From NCBI RefSeq assembly GCF_002368395.1, contig NZ_AP018254.1:3100001-3164000 (forward strand): a stretch of 64,000 nt of DNA, in the 5' to 3' direction. Under the pieces are notes generated by a model. The model searched no databases. It was not told where the DNA came from and was given only the letters and a program-made list of their open reading frames with translations. Shown one piece after another: positions 56,023 to 64,000 of the stretch. This stretch comes from Calothrix sp. NIES-3974. GTDB lineage: Bacteria > Cyanobacteriota > Cyanobacteriia > Cyanobacteriales > Nostocaceae. Made by a program: the position numbers and the translations under genes. The first letter of the stretch is position 1, and each line of letters opens with the position of its first letter.

Positions 56023-56451
56023 TAGGATTTTGGATTTTGGATTGGAAAAATGACCTGCGATCGCCACCCTCGAAACCATAGTTTAGAAAGAGCGTAACAA
56101 CTCAAGAACAGAATTGCACCGTATTTTTATCGACTTTTTCTGGAATTACCCCCTCCCAAGTTGTTAATAACTAAATAGCTGTTTATTAAATGGCTATTCT
56201 CAAAATACAAAACCCTCACAGGAGGTTGAACTATGACTGTATTTACTGCCATCTCTGTCGAAATATCCCCACAAAACCGACGCAAGGAGCAGAATTGTTG
56301 GTTCAACTTTCCCAATCCCGTTTTTTCTATCTAGATTTTCCCATCTTGCTTTTCCAGTCGAGATAATTAGGTCTAAATAACTCGGAAATGAACTAATAAA
56401 TTCTTCTGCGTGCCTTGTGTCACACAAGTAACACGTATTGAGGAAATCATC
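56023..56451. other. Spacer without visible gene
   Basis: 429 bases; small frames only. Nothing recognised beyond the RBS of the next gene (GAGGAAATC before ATG 56452). Confidence 0.4.
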
Positions 56452-57513
56452 ATGAATTTGGAATTATGGGGTTGGAGTGATTTTTTTGCCAACCACTTTG
56501 CACCCTACCGTCAGCAAGGATTTTCCGTGGCTAGGGTAGTAATTGAGTGCAGAAATAGTTACATACTGCAAAGTGAAAATGCAGAAATATCGGCGGAAAT
56601 TACAGGTAAACTCCGCTACCGTGCAAGCGATCGCCAAGATTTTCCCGCAGTCGGTGATTGGGTTGTTATCCGCACCAGGGAAAAGGAAGGAACCGCAACC
56701 ATCCACGAGATTTTACCCCGCAAAAGCAAGTTTTCCCGTAAAGCAGCTGGTTCAGAAACCACAGAGCAAATAGTAGCTACTAACATCGATACGGTATTTT
56801 TAGTGTCCGGTTTGGATGGTGACTTTAATCCTAGACGCATAGAGCGCTATTTAATTTTGGCATGGGAAAGCGGTGCAAATCCCGTAATTGTCTTCAATAA
56901 AGCCGATGTCTGTCCTAACTTGGAGAACTGTTTGGCAGAAGTTGAGTCAATTGCTCTAGGTGTGCCAATTATGACCATTAGTGCAGCCACCAACCAAGGA
57001 TTAGAAACACTCCAACCATATTTGCGACCGGGACAAACCGTAGCCTTATTAGGTTCCTCTGGGGTAGGTAAATCAACGATTACCAACCAACTCTTGGGTG
57101 AAACGGTGCAAGCAGTCCAAACTGTGCGTCAGGGAGATAGTCGTGGGAAACATACCACCACCTACCGAGAACTGCTCCGATTGCCCACAGGCGGATTAAT
57201 CATCGATACTCCAGGAATGCGGGAATTACAGATATGGAGTGGAGAGGAAGGAATATCGGAAAGCTTTGCAGATATTGCAGAATTAGCACAGCAATGTCGT
57301 TTTCGCGACTGCCAACACGAACATGAACCCGGTTGTGCAGTACGACAAGCTTTGCAGGAAGGGAGCTTGGATGCATCGCGGTTTGCGAATTACCAAAAAT
57401 TGCAGAAGGAAATTAAGTACATGGAAAGAAAACAAGACCAAAGGGAGTATCTTGCCGAAAAGGAAAAATGGAAAAAGATTACTAAAGCAATGCGAAATTA
57501 CCAGAAAGGCTGA
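56452..57513 (+). CDS. rsgA: RsgA, ribosome small-subunit biogenesis GTPase
   Basis: 353 residues from ATG 56452, preceded by AGGAAAT; a frame to 56410 ([14 protein letters not shown]) is likely leader. N-terminal OB-fold ([22 protein letters not shown]), circularly permuted GTPase with NKAD (G4) before GSSGVGKST (G1), then IDTPGMREL (G3), and a C-terminal zinc-finger: [20 protein letters not shown]. Helps 30S maturation late. Followed by repeat A copy 2. Confidence 0.95.
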   Translation: MNLELWGWSDFFANHFAPYRQQGFSVARVVIECRNSYILQSENAEISAEITGKLRYRASDRQDFPAVGDWVVIRTREKEGTATIHEILPRKSKFSRKAAGSETTEQIVATNIDTVFLVSGLDGDFNPRRIERYLILAWESGANPVIVFNKADVCPNLENCLAEVESIALGVPIMTISAATNQGLETLQPYLRPGQTVALLGSSGVGKSTITNQLLGETVQAVQTVRQGDSRGKHTTTYRELLRLPTGGLIIDTPGMRELQIWSGEEGISESFADIAELAQQCRFRDCQHEHEPGCAVRQALQEGSLDASRFANYQKLQKEIKYMERKQDQREYLAEKEKWKKITKAMRNYQKG

Positions 57514-57522
57514 TATTAGTTA

Positions 57523-57674
57523 GAGGATGTTTTCAAAGTCGATTTTAATACTTAACAAGCTCGTTTTTTTGGGAGTCGGGAGTAGTTTATAACGACAAAT
57601 ATACCGTTTGAGGCTATTCCCTGTCTTCAATAAGTGGTTGATAAAGTACTTCTTGACACTTTCCGAACATCCTC
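57523..57674 (+). repeat. MITE-like element, family A, copy 2
   Basis: 152 bp, starts GAGGATGTTTTCAAAGT, ends ACTTTCCGAACATCCTC. About 95 percent alike to 10253-10403 by eye. Flanks: TTA left, TTG right (one base off a duplication). Confidence 0.85.
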
Positions 57675-57741
57675 TTGGGGTTTGTGAAGAAACTTTCACC
57701 AAAATATCTGTTGCATCAAACCCTGATAAATCCCGATACAT

Positions 57742-57780
57742 AAAAAGGGTGTGACTCAATCCTCGGAATGACTCACACCC
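57742..57780 (-). terminator. Minus-strand terminator-like hairpin
   Basis: GGGTGTGACTCA (57747-57758) with TGACTCACACCC (57769-57780), one mismatch. On the minus strand it ends in TTTTT. No minus-strand gene lies immediately to the right, so it is either an orphan terminator or a stem acting on the plus-strand rsgA transcript. Confidence 0.5.
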
Positions 57781-57866
57781 AATATGAATTTATTTATGTG
57801 GTGATTATTGATGGGATAAAGCCTTATCAATCGGAAAATTTCAATAATATTAATTACCAAATAACT

Positions 57867-58331
57867 ATGGAATTACAGAATTTATCGATTTGGCTATTAG
57901 CGATCGCGTTAATTTTGCATACAATCGCGGAAGTATGGCTACCAGCTTATGCAAAAGTTAAACCCGATTGGCGTTTGGTTGTTTTTGACCGTATATTATT
58001 TCTCGAAAATATACCCGTATTTATCTTTGCCTTTGTTACAGCCTTTGCAGGGTGGAAATTACCTATTTTGGGGATGATTTTACCTGCGGTTGGTCTTACC
58101 CATCCCCTACTCGACCACTTGTTTTTGAGTTGGAAATATCAACAACTTCGTCCCGGTAGTCTGACTGGATTATTGTTACTGTTTCCTTTAAGTGTTTGGG
58201 TTTACTATCTGGGATATACCCAGCATTTAATCACCATACCAGCAGGGTTAATCAGTGGTGCAATCGGTTTGACAATATCAGTATGGCTACTTTGGGAAGT
58301 AATACAAGCACCCCAGAGTCCAACTTCATAA
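57867..58331 (+). CDS. Four-helix membrane protein, unknown
   Basis: 154 residues from the ATG at 57867 (MELQNLSIWLLAIALILH); a longer frame to 57768 adds 33 polar residues I take as leader. Four to five membrane helices; conserved-looking polar residues inside them: HTIAEVWLPAY in helix 1 and THPLLDHLFLSW in helix 3. The HxxxE-like pattern is reminiscent of the HXXEE membrane-protein group, but I am not sure. Confidence 0.65.
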   Translation: MELQNLSIWLLAIALILHTIAEVWLPAYAKVKPDWRLVVFDRILFLENIPVFIFAFVTAFAGWKLPILGMILPAVGLTHPLLDHLFLSWKYQQLRPGSLTGLLLLFPLSVWVYYLGYTQHLITIPAGLISGAIGLTISVWLLWEVIQAPQSPTS

Positions 58332-58417
58332 GCGGTACATCATCTCTTTATTTCACCAATCAAATTTTCTGTAATTATCGAATCCAAAGCTGTTACTAAC
58401 TAAATTAAATACAAATT

Positions 58418-58894
58418 ATGAAAACCAGACCCGCAAACCCCAATGATATTTCGCTCATTTTCTCGTTTATCCAGAGGAAAGCTGAGTTCGATCGCGATAT
58501 TGGTGCTTTTTCTGGAGTGTTGCAAGTTACCCCAGAGAAAATCAGCAAGACGCTGTTTGGAAAAACCCCTTTTGCATACGTTTTGTTTGCAGAATCTTCG
58601 GGATGCGACATCGGATTTGCATTGTATGGATTCAGATATTCATCGTTTGTCGGTCAACCGAGCATTTGGCTTGATGATTTATACGTAGATGAAAATCACA
58701 GAAGTCAAGGTGCAGGAACTGCACTGATGGAAAAACTAGCTCAAATTGCCAAAGAAAATCATTGTAGTCATCTTGCTTGGAATGCGGATGCTCGAAATAT
58801 TCGCGGACTTGGTTTTTATCAGCGATTAGGTGCAGAAATTACTGACCAACAAGGTAATCGATGTTTCTTGAGGTGGGTTCCACGGTTGGACTAA
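58418..58894 (+). CDS. GNAT family N-acetyltransferase
   Basis: 158 residues, full GNAT fold: RPANPNDISLIFSF, GFALYGFRYSSF, IWLDDLYVDENHRSQGAGTALMEKLA (acetyl-CoA-binding RxxGxG/A), WNADARNIRGLGFYQRLGAEI. Close in layout to the diamine acetyltransferase (SSAT)-like group; substrate unknown. Confidence 0.85.
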   Translation: MKTRPANPNDISLIFSFIQRKAEFDRDIGAFSGVLQVTPEKISKTLFGKTPFAYVLFAESSGCDIGFALYGFRYSSFVGQPSIWLDDLYVDENHRSQGAGTALMEKLAQIAKENHCSHLAWNADARNIRGLGFYQRLGAEITDQQGNRCFLRWVPRLD

Positions 58895-59008
58895 ACGAAA
58901 CTCATGACAAAGTTGCGCAAAAATCAATCATCTTTCTGGGTTCTCTCCTGGGTGGGTTAATGTCATGATTTTGCCTTTCTAAATTTAGTAATACACAAAA
59001 AGGTCGTG

Positions 59009-59389
59009 ATGGAAATTAGTCGCAAAGATCGAGAAACTCTCGAACGCTTAGAGCAAGAGTTATGGGACTCAGATATTGATAAAGAACGTCTTCAAGAATT
59101 GCTAGCAGACGATTTTTTTGAATTTGGACGTTCTGGACGCGTTTGGTATCGGGAAAACACACTTGCTACAACACGTCAAAAAAAGGATACCCTTTCCCCC
59201 TTACCAGAATTACACATTCGTCTGCTGGATGAGAATATTGCCCAAGTTACCTACGATAGCGCATTCAGCTACGATGGTATTGTCGAACATACCCATAGAA
59301 ATTCAATTTGGTCACGAACAACTAATGGTTGGGAACTTCGGTTCCATCAGGGAACACCTTTTTCTCTCCCACCAGAAAATCAAGAATAA
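59009..59389 (+). CDS. DUF4440/NTF2-like protein
   Basis: 126 residues from ATG 59009 (GTG lies just before). NTF2 fold of the DUF4440 type: LERLEQELWDSDI, LLADDFFEFGRSGRVW, ENIAQVTYDSAF, RNSIWSRTTNGWELRFHQGTP. Similar proteins are polyketide-cyclase-like and of unknown role. 51 bases before the next gene. Confidence 0.8.
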   Translation: MEISRKDRETLERLEQELWDSDIDKERLQELLADDFFEFGRSGRVWYRENTLATTRQKKDTLSPLPELHIRLLDENIAQVTYDSAFSYDGIVEHTHRNSIWSRTTNGWELRFHQGTPFSLPPENQE

Positions 59390-59440
59390 AATGGAAAATT
59401 TAACTAGTTCTACTCATTTAAATCCCAGTTCCAAAGAACA

Positions 59441-59911
59441 ATGAACACCATTATCTACAGACCACCCCAACTAGGAGACGAACACCAAATCAGTGGGTGT
59501 ATGTGGTCTGCTGCGGACTTATGGGAACTCACTGATGGTACACCAGAAAGTGTTGCTGAGTGGTTACAAATTTGTCACCCCGAAGAATTAAAAGAAAGGA
59601 TTGTTAGCAAAGAAAAAACCCTTGTTGCAACCTGGAATGGGATAGTTGTGGGTTTTATCGCATTTAAAAGGGGAAATCATTTGTCGTTGCTGTTTGTCCG
59701 TAGGGAGTTTTCTCGTCAGGGAATTGGTCGAGAACTGTTTATCCGGTGTGCAAACGACTTTGAGGAAGTTACAGTTAATGCTGCGGAGATAGCTGTAGCT
59801 TTTTATCAGAAAATTGGATTTAGGGAAAGTGGCGATCGCTTCTTTTGTAAAGGGATATGGGGGACACCAATGAAATGGAATCAGCAAGCTCAAAATGATT
59901 CCAGTACCTGA
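59441..59911 (+). CDS. GNAT family N-acetyltransferase
   Basis: 156 residues. YRPPQLGDEHQISGCMW start, GIVVGFIAFKRGNHLSLLFVRREFSRQGIGRELFIRC (acetyl-CoA motif QGIGRE), VTVNAAEIAVAFYQKIGFRESGDRF. A second GNAT in this cluster, not closely alike to the first. Substrate unknown. Confidence 0.83.
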   Translation: MNTIIYRPPQLGDEHQISGCMWSAADLWELTDGTPESVAEWLQICHPEELKERIVSKEKTLVATWNGIVVGFIAFKRGNHLSLLFVRREFSRQGIGRELFIRCANDFEEVTVNAAEIAVAFYQKIGFRESGDRFFCKGIWGTPMKWNQQAQNDSST

Positions 59912-59966
59912 TAGATTCACCACACCAAGGCTTTATTGACACAAAGGTACGTCAGGGATAAAACAA

Positions 59967-60458
59967 ATGTATTCAAAAGGAACTTTGATATTCTTCTGTG
60001 GGAAAATGGGTGCGGGTAAATCAACTTTATCTCGACAAATTTCCCAAGAATTAAATGCAATCCTCCTATCTGAGGATGATTGGTTATCAACTCTTTACCC
60101 GGAGGAAATCAACAATTTCGATGATTATTTAAAATATGCCAATCGCCTCAAACCACTATTAAAATCCCATATCAGAAGCATACTCAATTCAGGAATCTCC
60201 GTAGTCATGGATTTCCCTGCAAATACGAGAAATCAAAGAGCATGGTTCAAAGAGATATTTTTTCATGAAGGCATTCCCCATCGGCTAATTTATCTTGATG
60301 TCGATGATAAAACTTGTATCGAACAAATAGCCCAGCGACGAGAAACCAATCCGGAAAGGGCGCTATTTGATACCGAAGAGGTTTTCTATCATGTCACCAG
60401 TTTCTTTCAACCACCATCTGCGGATGAGGCATTTGTAATCGAGATTGTTAAACGTTGA
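59967..60458 (+). CDS. Small P-loop kinase (AAA-33 type)
   Basis: 163 residues with Walker A FFCGKMGAGKSTLS, then SEDDWLSTLYPEEI, ISVVMDFPANTRNQRAWFKEI (Walker B-like), and a C-terminal RRETNPERALFDTEEVFYH. Resembles small zeta-toxin/chloramphenicol phosphotransferase-like kinases; the substrate could be a small molecule or nucleic acid. Sits just upstream of a ParDE pair, but is not part of it by overlap. Confidence 0.82.
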   Translation: MYSKGTLIFFCGKMGAGKSTLSRQISQELNAILLSEDDWLSTLYPEEINNFDDYLKYANRLKPLLKSHIRSILNSGISVVMDFPANTRNQRAWFKEIFFHEGIPHRLIYLDVDDKTCIEQIAQRRETNPERALFDTEEVFYHVTSFFQPPSADEAFVIEIVKR

Positions 60459-60538
60459 GAATTGCAAGGGGTTTGGTTGTTGGCATATATTGGCAAAATT
60501 TGTCATAATTAAATCAACTCAACCAAGGTCAATAGCCG

Positions 60539-60796
60539 ATGACAACACTGAACATATCTTTACCGGAAGCGATGCGAGCTTTTATTGATTCTGAAGTAGT
60601 CAAAGGTGGTTACAGTACTGCAAGTGAGTATATCCGCGATTTAATTCGCCAAGCCCAAAAAAAAGCTGAAGAACAAAAGTTAGAAGCAATGTTATTAGAG
60701 GGTTTGGATAGCGGGGAAGCGATTGAGGTGACAGATGAATGGTGGGAAAAAAAACGCGCTCAAATTAAGCAACGATTCCCACATAAGAATAAATGA
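60539..60796 (+). CDS. parD: ParD-type antitoxin
   Basis: 85 residues. Ribbon-helix-helix N-terminus: MTTLNISLPEAMRAFIDSE, GGYSTASEYIRDLIRQAQ, then an acidic toxin-binding tail (LLEGLDSGEAIEVTDEWWEKK). ParD represses its own operon and neutralises ParE. Stop overlaps the toxin start (ATGA). Confidence 0.92.
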   Translation: MTTLNISLPEAMRAFIDSEVVKGGYSTASEYIRDLIRQAQKKAEEQKLEAMLLEGLDSGEAIEVTDEWWEKKRAQIKQRFPHKNK

Positions 60797-61116
60797 CGCT
60801 ACGCATCACTATTACACCAAAAGCAAGCGAAGATATTGATGAATTGTTTGCTTTTGCTTATATTGCCCAAGATAATTACGATGTGGCGTTGAAATTTTTT
60901 GATGCAATCAGGTTAACTTTTTCCCAACTGGCAAAAAATCCTGGGATTGGTAGCTCGTGCAAATCTGTCAACTCACGTTTATTTAATATGCGGAAGTGGG
61001 CTGTAAAAGGTTTTGCGAGATACCTAATTTTTTACTTAGACACCGATGAATATATAGAGATAGTGCGGGTAATTCATGCAGCACGAGATATTTCAGCTAT
61101 CTTTGAGGAAGAGTAG
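60793..61116 (+). CDS. parE: ParE/RelE-type toxin
   Basis: 107 residues. ITPKASEDIDELFAFAYIAQDN, RLTFSQLAKNPGIGSSCKSVN, WAVKGFARYLIFYLDTDEYIEIVRVIHAARDI: ParE fold, inhibits DNA gyrase in known members. Overlaps parD by 4 bases, so a coupled operon. Confidence 0.92.
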   Translation: MTLRITITPKASEDIDELFAFAYIAQDNYDVALKFFDAIRLTFSQLAKNPGIGSSCKSVNSRLFNMRKWAVKGFARYLIFYLDTDEYIEIVRVIHAARDISAIFEEE

Positions 61117-62361
61117 CGAATAACTCAGCGATCGCAGTTGGTGATATTTCAACTGAGCATGTCATATTTTATATGCAAACCCTCAAATACTTCGTCTAAG
61201 GGGATACTTGCCAAATGGATGTGGGGAGACCAAAAAAGTGTTTTTAAGATCCCAATATGAAGCAGAAAACTTGGGTCATTGGTTTAGCGATGAACCTACG
61301 ACATCAGCCATCGGCTTGGGTAAGCGATCGCGTTTCCCGAATTGTCAGTTGAAACTGCTCCAGCACCATTTCCAGGGTAAAGTTACTGTATGCCATCGTT
61401 TCTCATCCCCTTTTCTAACTTAATAGAACAATCAGATTTCAGTTGTGAAAAATATAGGTTTTGACTGTACCCGACAGGAAAGCTTCTCTACAAGAAGCCG
61501 TGCTACGCTTGTCTACACCTATCCTGGATTTTGAGCGAGTTAAGTTGTAAGCCTTGAGTAAGGGATTGATTTTCCTCCTACTCCCTCTGAGTTTTCGGGT
61601 TTTGCTCAAAATGCGGGTCATAACTGTCAACAGTTAACAGTCAACAACTCTTTTATATGTAAGATTTTACAAATCCTCAACGGATCAGATTCCGCGATCG
61701 CCCTTCACTTGTTCCATCTCCAGGGGTTGGTAGATAACTGGTTCATAGTATTCTCTTATCAGAGAAATATAACATCCCCAAGTTACTAGATTAAATATCA
61801 TCTTAATCGACACATCGCAATTCCACTATGTACTGCGGTCTGATGAGAAATTGCCGACTGCTGACAAATACGAATTATTTTTGGTCAAAAAAATATTAAA
61901 GCTTCCATAAAACCGTCAGGAAAGGGAAGCTACATACCTGTAGATATGACTATGCCAATTATAAACATGATTTTTACCTAATCTTGTTTATACCATGTCT
62001 AAAAAGCTACGGTCAACTGTTTATTTTGGCAAGGTCGGAAATTTCGGGCACAAAGCCATTGAGAGAGAGGTAAATGGATTTAATGAGACTGTTATATTTT
62101 GAATTTTTGTCAGTCTGTCAAGTATTAAAAGCGACATTAGCAAATTTTTTCTAAAAAAAGATCCGAAAATTCCCCTCAACTATGTTAGTTCGTGCAAAAT
62201 CGCGGGAACAATAGCATCAGTTGATTATGATTAGCTGACCCAACCCGACGGGATAGGTTTTGCAAGTACGGGTTAAGAACTGCTTTGACCGGGAAAACCC
62301 GGAAATCAAGCACTGATTCACCGTCATCTATTGTTACCTGGAGCCATTGAGATTAAGCCTT
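61117..62361. other. 1.2-kb spacer upstream of the sigma factor gene
   Basis: No convincing gene. Holds repeat C copy 3 (61526-61618) and AT-rich DNA. The last 130 bases before the sigma gene have CGACGGGATAGG and ACCGGGAAAACCCGG, a GGGTTT/AACCCG-like structured leader. A promoter for the sigma gene must lie here. Confidence 0.4.
61526..61618 (-). repeat. Short inverted-repeat element, family C, copy 3
   Basis: Reverse copy of 12258-12365: starts GGATTTTGAGCGAGTTAAG and ends GCTCAAAATGCGGG. More diverged than the other two. Confidence 0.6.
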
Positions 62362-63642
62362 ATGCCAGCAACATCTTTTTACGCAGATGCCGCCTACGAA
62401 GCCATTGAACCCAACCAAGTCTTCGATCCGGAACTGACGGTAGAGGAGCCGGAATTATCGCCTGAAGATTTACAGGAGTTGGAGATGGCTTCTCTTCAGG
62501 AAGAAAATTTCAATTCGTCCACACCAGAATCAACTAATTTTGGTGCCACTCCGAATCGTCGTAGTACGGATTTGGTGCGGTTGTATCTACAGGAAATTGG
62601 TCGAGTTCGTTTACTCGGACGGGATGAGGAGGTTTCTGAGGCTCAGAAAGTTCAGCGTTATTTGCGGATGCGGATTGTTTTGGCAGATGCAGCCAAAAAA
62701 GGTGATGATACGATTGCTGTATATTTACGGGCAATTGAGGCTCAAGAACGTTTAGCTTCTGAGTTGGGACACCGCCCTTCCTTGGAAAGATGGGCCAAAA
62801 GTGTTAATGTCGATGTGTTTGAACTGAAGCAAATTTTAGCCAAGGGTAAACGTCGTTGGGCTGAAACAGCTGCCATTAGTGTCACCGAATTGGAGCAAAT
62901 CCAAAGCGACGGACTACAGGCTAAGGAACACATGATTAAGGCGAATTTACGTCTGGTGGTATCTGTGGCCAAAAAGTATCAAAATCGAGGTTTGGAATTA
63001 CTTGACCTGGTACAGGAAGGTACTTTGGGATTGGAACGAGCAGTCGAAAAATTTGACCCCACTAAGGGTTATCGTTTTAGTACCTACGCCTATTGGTGGA
63101 TTCGTCAAGGTATTACCCGGGCGATCGCAACCTCTAGTCGGACAATTCGCCTACCAGTCCACATCACCGAAAAACTCAACAAAATCAAAAAAGCCCAACG
63201 TAAAATCGCTCAAGAAAAGGGACGTACCCCAACTTTGGAAGATTTGGCTGTTGAGTTGGAAATGACTCCTGCCCAAGTACGTGAAGTTTTGTTAAGGGTT
63301 CCCCGTTCAGTTTCCCTAGAAACCAAAGTCGGTAAAGACAAAGATACGGAACTGGGCGAATTGCTAGAAACAGACGGCGTAACACCCGAAGAAATGTTAA
63401 TGCGTGAGTCTTTACAACGGGATTTACAAAGTTTGTTATCCGACTTAACTACCCGTGAACGGGATGTTATCCTGATGCGTTTTGGTTTGGCTGATGGTCA
63501 TCCCTATTCCTTAGCTGAAATTGGACGAGCATTGGACCTATCCCGTGAACGTGTTCGCCAAATTGAATCTAAAGCCCTACAAAAGCTACGTCAGCCTAAA
63601 CGTCGTAACCTGATTCGCGATTATTTAGAATCATTAACTTAA
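62362..63642 (+). CDS. Group 2 sigma-70 factor, RpoD/SigA family (possibly SigC)
   Basis: 426 residues from ATG 62362 (MPATSFYADAAYEA); a TTG at 62347 would add five. Variable acidic N-terminus (about 1-55), region 1.2 (DLVRLYLQEIGRVRLLGRDEE), region 2 (ANLRLVVSVAKKYQNRGLELLDLVQEG, YRFSTYAYWWIRQGITRAIA, -10 recognition), region 3 (HITEKLNKIKKAQR), region 4 (REVLLRV..., LAEIGRALDLSRERVRQIESKAL, -35 recognition). Group 2 factors drive stress or developmental expression in cyanobacteria. Number of the paralogue not certain. Confidence 0.9.
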   Translation: MPATSFYADAAYEAIEPNQVFDPELTVEEPELSPEDLQELEMASLQEENFNSSTPESTNFGATPNRRSTDLVRLYLQEIGRVRLLGRDEEVSEAQKVQRYLRMRIVLADAAKKGDDTIAVYLRAIEAQERLASELGHRPSLERWAKSVNVDVFELKQILAKGKRRWAETAAISVTELEQIQSDGLQAKEHMIKANLRLVVSVAKKYQNRGLELLDLVQEGTLGLERAVEKFDPTKGYRFSTYAYWWIRQGITRAIATSSRTIRLPVHITEKLNKIKKAQRKIAQEKGRTPTLEDLAVELEMTPAQVREVLLRVPRSVSLETKVGKDKDTELGELLETDGVTPEEMLMRESLQRDLQSLLSDLTTRERDVILMRFGLADGHPYSLAEIGRALDLSRERVRQIESKALQKLRQPKRRNLIRDYLESLT

Positions 63643-63663
63643 TTAATGATTACCATCAGAACT

Positions 63664-63687
63664 CGCGATTAGTAAATCCTAATCGCG
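63664..63687 (+). terminator. Hairpin after the sigma factor gene
   Basis: CGCGATTAG (63664-63672) pairs with CTAATCGCG (63679-63687), 9 bp perfect. No long T tail, so termination is likely but not certain. Confidence 0.55.
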
Positions 63688-63972
63688 GGTAATTCCTTGA
63701 TTTACAGGGCTTTGCTTCGAGTTAGAGTCGCCACTAGCTTAACCTTGGTTTTCAGTTTGTAGCAAGTATTTTGCATCTAGACATTTGTAGCGTTTTATAA
63801 AGACATTTACCCCTTTTCAACAGTCTATACGGATACAGAATTTCTAACTAGTCATGAAATCATGACAATTTTGATATTCGCTAGAATTATTCTCAATAAG
63901 TTACGATTGTTGCAAATGGGGACAAATATTTGTTATATTCTCAGCTGACAGCCGTTGTTGAGAAGTATTACT

Positions 63973-64000
63973 ATGTCTTCTGTCTATTCAGCTTCTTCCC
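63973..64000 (+). CDS. Possible start of a gene cut by the window edge
   Basis: ATG at 63973 reads MSSVYSASS in the last 28 bases. Too short to identify. The 63688-63972 stretch is AT-rich spacer without gene. Confidence 0.3.

Noticed and set aside
61208-61423. 71-codon frame after parE
   Set aside because: Contains a HIP1 octamer and no recognised pattern; starts without RBS. Not supported as a gene.

Overview
The window comes from a filamentous, heterocyst-forming cyanobacterium of the Nostocales type. The evidence is a phycobilisome core linker (apcC), a system II cytochrome c maturation pair (ccdA, ccs1), phylloquinone methyltransferase (menG), frequent GCGATCGC (HIP1) octamers, several families of short inverted-repeat elements in AT-rich spacers, and a hetC-hetP heterocyst-differentiation locus. 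Calothrix, Rivularia or Nostoc relatives are plausible; I cannot name the species.

Layout. 1-4.2 kb: apcC, ftsW, ccdA, ccs1. 4.4-6.1 kb: two adjacent unknown genes, the first with a large coiled coil. 6.1-7.7 kb, minus strand: queF, two small unknown proteins and the SRP RNA. 7.8-17.7 kb: housekeeping and envelope genes (adenosine deaminase family, CorC-like protein, Uma2, VanY-like peptidase, WecA/MraY-type transferase, GT2) separated by repeat-rich spacers. 17.7-26 kb: the heterocyst locus on the minus strand, hetC then a damaged HlyD-like gene then hetP, inside about 3 kb of AT-rich non-coding DNA, with a secreted protein gene divergent from hetC. 26-36 kb: PIN protein, RND adaptor lipoprotein, Nudix-like protein, FIST plus histidine kinase operon, a Nif11-type peptide and an HtrA protease. 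36-52 kb: TPR protein, LMW phosphatase, menG, DUF445, alpha-amylase, a frameshifted SDR gene, M48 protease running into tRNA-Leu, nadA, an alpha/beta hydrolase, and pyrH-frr. 52-64 kb: an unusual P-type ATPase, gpsA, rsgA, a run of small accessory genes (two GNATs, an NTF2-like protein, a P-loop kinase, ParDE) and a group 2 sigma factor.

The most interesting region is hetC-hetP. HetC has an N-terminal cyclic-nucleotide-binding-like domain, an apparently intact C39 peptidase, an ABC membrane domain, and a nucleotide-binding domain whose Walker A is intact but whose signature, catalytic glutamate, D-loop and H-loop are all substituted. Between hetC and hetP lies an HlyD-type adaptor gene split by an in-frame TGA and lacking most of the usual coiled-coil region. 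Together these look like a bacteriocin-type secretion machine that has lost export parts while keeping its protease in a cell-fate locus. This is an inference from motifs and must be tested by alignment with other HetC proteins.

Other points are a G7-tract frameshift in an SDR gene, a CDS-tRNA overlap, a P1B-like ATPase lacking the CPx motif, an orphan minus-strand terminator that may mark a small RNA, and at least six families of short mobile-like repeats, one with a perfect 8-bp target duplication.
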